Below are positions 60,974 through 64,000 of a stretch of DNA of 64,000 nucleotides, in pieces (the first letter of the stretch is position 1; each line of letters begins with the position of its first letter). The notes below the pieces were generated by a model. That model made no database searches and was not told the DNA's origin. It saw nothing but the letters and a program-made list of their open reading frames with translations. The translations under genes and the position numbers were made by a program. The DNA is from JAIQFL01 sp035295745 (GTDB lineage: Bacteria > Acidobacteriota > Terriglobia > Bryobacterales > Bryobacteraceae): contig DATGIL010000073.1 in the NCBI GenBank assembly GCA_035295745.1, positions 144,612 through 208,611 on the forward strand, read 5' to 3'.

Positions 60974-63415
60974 TCACTCGTCTCGCAGGGCGATCATCGG
61001 GTCGACTCTCGTCGCGCGCCGTGCCGGGATGACGGTCGCCGCGAATGCCACAGCCGCCAAGAGCGCGCCCACTACGCCGAAAGTCACGGGGTCGGTAGCC
61101 CCAACTCCGAACAGCAGGCTCGACATCACGCGCGTCAGTGCCAGTGCGAGGGCCAGGCCGACGACGATACCAATGGCAGCCAGTTCCATCCCTTGTTTCA
61201 CCACGAGTCCCACGATGTTGCCCCGGTTTGCCCCCAGCGCTACGCGGACGCCGATATCGTGGGTGCTCTGCGTCACCAGGTACGACATCACGCCGTACAC
61301 TCCCACCGCCGCCAGCAGCATCGCAAACGCGGCAAAAGCCCCCAGCATCGTGCTGGCGAAACGTTGCCGCGCCAGTGAATCGTAGAGGCGCTCCTGCATC
61401 GTGCGGATCGAGTACACGACTACGCTCGGATCTACGGCGTGCACTTCGCGCGTAATCGCCCCGGAGAGCGCGGCGGGGTCGGACGATGTGCGCGCCACCA
61501 GGAACATGCCGTTTGAGGTGAGTTGGTTCTGCGGAAAGTAGGTCGCGATCTTTTCGTCGGAGTCGAGACCGTACTGCTTCACCACGCCCACCACGCCGGC
61601 GATCGTGAACGGTTTCTTGGGGTCGAACCACAGGTGCTTGCCCACCGGATTGTCGTGCGGCCAGAATCGCTGCGCGAACCTCTCATCGATGATCACCATC
61701 GTGGGCGTGTCGGCGGTGTCGTGCTCCGTGAAGTAGCGGCCCTTGATCAGCGGAATCTCCATGGTACGGAAATAGTCTGAACTGGCGATGCGAATGTCCA
61801 CCTGCAATTCCTGTCCTGGCGGCGGCTGATAGCCTTCCACACTGATGCCGCCCCAACCGACCGAGCCGGTCAGTGGAAGCGTCGAGACGACGCCTTCCGC
61901 GTTCACGCCGGGCAGATGCGCAATGCGGCCTTCGACATCCTGAAAGAAGCGGGCGGTCACTTTGTTATCGCGATATTTCGGGCCGGTCGCGGCGATCTGC
62001 ATCGAGATGATGTGGTCGGTGGCGAAGCCGGGAGGGACGCGCTGCAGCCGATCGAAGCTCCGGATTAACAAACCGGCGCCGATCAGCAGCATCAGGGACA
62101 GTGCCAGTTCCGAGACCACCAGCAGCCCTCGCAGGGGACGCTTGGTCAAGCGCAAACCCGTATCGCTTTGCCCGCTGCGGCCGCCGGATTTCAGCGACGT
62201 GTTGAGGTCCACTCGAATCGCGCGCCATGCAGGCGCCAGGCCGAACAGGATCCCCGTTACGCACGAGATGCCGAACGTGAAGGCCAGTACCGATCCGCTG
62301 ATGGCGATATCGTCGAGCCTCGGAATGTTGCCCGGATTCATGGTGCGCACGATGATCAGGCTCCAGCGGGCGATGGCCAGTCCGAGTGCACCTCCGAGCA
62401 TCGACAGGAGGAGGCTCTCGGTAAGAAGTTGCCGCACCAGCCGTACCCATCCCGCTCCCAGTGCGGTCCGGATCGCGACCTCCTTTTCCCTTCCGGTCGC
62501 GCGCGTGAGCAGCAGGTTGGCGACGTTCGCACAGGCGATCAGCAAAACCAGCGCCACGGAGCCGAGAAGCACCAGCAGCGCGCGGCGGACGTCACCCACC
62601 ACCTGCTCCTGCAGGCCGGTCACGTGCATCCCGAAGGTGCGGTCTCGTTTGTCCTTTTCACGGATACGCGCGGCGATGATGTCGACATCGGCCTGCGCCT
62701 GCCGCACGGAAACGCCTGGCTTGAGGCGCACCATGATGTTGTAGTTCTCGTCCCCGCGTGCCTTCACGGCGTCGGCGCCCAGGGGCATTGGCATGAAGAC
62801 ATCGACGTTATCCATCGGCCCTTCAGACGGCATCACCTCGTTGTTCAGGCGGAATTCCTTCCGAAGCACGCCGGCGACGGTGACAGCGTTTCCGTTCAGG
62901 GTGATGCTCTTGCCCACGATCGCGGGGTCCGCATTGAACAGGCGCTTCCAGGTTTGCTCGGTCAGGATGACGACTGCCGGTTGGCCCGGTTTGTCCTCTT
63001 CCGGAAGCAGCAGGCGGCCAAGCAGCGGCTTCGCGCCGAGCATTTCCAGGAGGCTGGACTGCGTGCGCATGCTGTAGAGCCGCTCAGGCTGTTCGCGGCC
63101 GGTGAGGGTGACGGTGCGGCTTTGCGCCAGCGCCATCATCTCGAAGGAGCTGTTTTCGTTTTGCAGATCGATGTATTGCCCGGGAGAAGGCCAGTCCCGC
63201 AGGATGCCAAGCGCCGGCGAATGCAGCCACACAGCGGCCAGGCGGCCGGCTTGCGGGTAGGGCAGGGGACGGAGCAGAAGGGCGTCGACGACGCTGAAAA
63301 TTGCGGAATTGGCGCCGATTCCGACGGCCAGCGACAGTATGATTACGACGCTCAGGGCCGCGTTCTTGCGCAGCATGCGCACAGCGTAACGAATATCCTG
63401 CAAAACCAGGTTCAT
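60974..63415 (-). CDS. ADOP-family ABC transporter permease
   Basis: An 813-residue permease of the same duplicated MacB/FtsX family as the genes at 25053 and 48778. First half: DIRYAVRMLRKNAALSVVI, GIGANSAIFSVVDALLLRPL, then the periplasmic core and LLIACANVANLLLTRATGREKEVAIRTALGAG. Second half: GLLVVSELALSLMLLIGAGLLI, YGVMSYLVTQSTHDIGVRVALGA and ARRATRVDPMIALRDE at the end. It lacks the prefix domain, and there is no PadR gene downstream of its promoter; what lies further upstream is outside the window. ATG at 63415 with GAGG 6 nt upstream. Substrate unknown. Confidence 0.92.
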   Translation of the reverse strand: MNLVLQDIRYAVRMLRKNAALSVVIILSLAVGIGANSAIFSVVDALLLRPLPYPQAGRLAAVWLHSPALGILRDWPSPGQYIDLQNENSSFEMMALAQSRTVTLTGREQPERLYSMRTQSSLLEMLGAKPLLGRLLLPEEDKPGQPAVVILTEQTWKRLFNADPAIVGKSITLNGNAVTVAGVLRKEFRLNNEVMPSEGPMDNVDVFMPMPLGADAVKARGDENYNIMVRLKPGVSVRQAQADVDIIAARIREKDKRDRTFGMHVTGLQEQVVGDVRRALLVLLGSVALVLLIACANVANLLLTRATGREKEVAIRTALGAGWVRLVRQLLTESLLLSMLGGALGLAIARWSLIIVRTMNPGNIPRLDDIAISGSVLAFTFGISCVTGILFGLAPAWRAIRVDLNTSLKSGGRSGQSDTGLRLTKRPLRGLLVVSELALSLMLLIGAGLLIRSFDRLQRVPPGFATDHIISMQIAATGPKYRDNKVTARFFQDVEGRIAHLPGVNAEGVVSTLPLTGSVGWGGISVEGYQPPPGQELQVDIRIASSDYFRTMEIPLIKGRYFTEHDTADTPTMVIIDERFAQRFWPHDNPVGKHLWFDPKKPFTIAGVVGVVKQYGLDSDEKIATYFPQNQLTSNGMFLVARTSSDPAALSGAITREVHAVDPSVVVYSIRTMQERLYDSLARQRFASTMLGAFAAFAMLLAAVGVYGVMSYLVTQSTHDIGVRVALGANRGNIVGLVVKQGMELAAIGIVVGLALALALTRVMSSLLFGVGATDPVTFGVVGALLAAVAFAATVIPARRATRVDPMIALRDE

Positions 63416-63520
63416 GGAAGCCTCACATACATACTACGTGGCAGAGCCGCTCAGGTTTGCAGCAGGTACGCCGGCTTTTTAGGCTCGACGACACGCACGC
63501 TGGTCGTCTGTGCCCTTCGT

Positions 63521-64000
63521 GAGGACTGGATGTTTCGGACTGCGTGCCCCGCGCGCGTCAGCTCAGTCTTAGGGCATCGTTTCATTGATATGGCCCCGTA
63601 TTCAGGCAACAACGCACCATGCGGTCATCGCTCGCAACGAGCCGCGCGCGTTAGCAAGCGGTCTGGCGATACGCCGGCGGACTTCTGGAACCACCCACTT
63701 AGCAAGCGAGGACTGGATGTTTCGGACTGCGTGCCCTGCGCGCGTCAGCTCAGTCTTAGTGCATCGTTTCATTGATATGGCCCCGTATTCAGGCAAAACA
63801 ACACACCATGCGATCATCGCTCGCAACGAGCCGCGCGCGTAAGCAAGCGGTCTGGCAATACGTCGGCGGACTTCTGGTACCACCCACTTAGCAAGCGAGG
63901 ACTGGATGTTTCGGACTGCGTGCCCTGCGCGCGTCAGCTCAGTCTTAGTGCATCGTTTCATTGATATGGCCCCGTATTCAGGCAAAACAACACACCATGC
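63521..64000. repeat. Tandem repeat of 187-189 bp, at least 2.5 copies, running off the window
   Basis: Units 63521-63707 (187 bp), 63708-63896 (189 bp) and 63897-64000 (partial) each begin gaggactggatgtttcggac. Each complete unit contains the dispersed repeat (gagccgcgcgcgttagcaagcg, then gtctggcgatacgccggcgg) and a second part with atcgtttcattgatatggcc. Units differ at ~10 positions. The minus-strand open frame across it (PLAYARGSLRAM repeated) is a by-product, since it has no start signal and repeats with the DNA. 63416-63520 shows nothing recognisable. Confidence 0.92.

Noticed and set aside
62168..63775. 535-residue plus-strand frame
   Set aside because: Antisense to an ADOP permease and running into the tandem repeat; no ribosome site or domain.
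63602..63985. 127-residue minus-strand frame in the terminal tandem repeat
   Set aside because: Protein repeats in step with the DNA unit and has no independent support.

Overview
The window looks like Acidobacteriota, most likely Bryobacterales ('Solibacter'-type). The case rests on three very large orphan ABC permeases of the acidobacterial duplicated type (ADOP), one of them behind a PadR regulator; two secreted proteins ending in the 'Solibacter' C-terminal domain (TIGR03437); an Oar-like TonB-dependent receptor with an N-terminal carboxypeptidase-regulatory domain; a CRTAC1/ASPIC-UnbV protein; a TIGR02999-type ECF sigma factor fused by GTGA overlap to a kinase-TPR gene; and GC-rich coding sequence. 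No tRNA, rRNA, CRISPR or transposase gene was seen. All assignments come from reading the sequence; no database search was run.

Layout. 1-12 kb, all minus strand: winged-helix/TPR regulator, glutaryl-CoA dehydrogenase, fused membrane/spermidine-synthase protein, a 1463-residue repeat-built secreted protein, lolA and a partial type II secretion/type IV pilus inner-membrane F protein. 12-16 kb: a decayed zinc-ribbon ORF, a small secreted protein, a large TIM-barrel-like/DUF11/TIGR03437 protein and a 100-bp remnant of an acyl-CoA dehydrogenase gene. 16-21 kb: glutamate dehydrogenase divergent from L-2-hydroxyglutarate oxidase (both act on C5 acids linked to 2-oxoglutarate), a 13-copy 35-36 bp tandem array, and 4-alpha-glucanotransferase. 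21-30 kb: a three-part M48 protease-TPR-barrel protein, a glycosyltransferase that overlaps an ADOP permease tail to tail, a methyltransferase, and a 2-hydroxyacid dehydrogenase/uracil-DNA glycosylase pair.

30-41 kb resembles a carbohydrate-use locus: TonB receptor, GH13 cyclomaltodextrinase-like enzyme and CRTAC1-TPR protein in one direction, with a membrane-anchored putative DNA-binding regulator facing away. 41-47 kb: two tandem paralogous S9 peptidases overlapping by 11 nt, a beta-barrel porin, and three small genes, including a 49-residue DUF3309 protein. 47-55 kb: a YihY/BrkB protein, the PadR-ADOP pair, an OB-fold protein, two glycosyltransferases and a gene split by a one-base frameshift. 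55-64 kb: a 104-131 bp tandem array, kinase-TPR plus ECF sigma factor, a divergent second ECF sigma factor with no anti-sigma gene, a third ADOP, and a 187-189 bp tandem repeat running off the window.

No obvious new enzymatic system is present. The most distinctive material is non-coding: one family of GC-rich hairpin repeats that appears both as single intergenic copies and as three differently organised tandem arrays; a mirror-image element whose two arms carry compensatory stem changes; and several genes without a Shine-Dalgarno whose start codon lies exactly 6 nt after a TATAAT-like box, which suggests leaderless transcripts. Among proteins, the M48-TPR-barrel fusion and the frameshift-split gene deserve attention.
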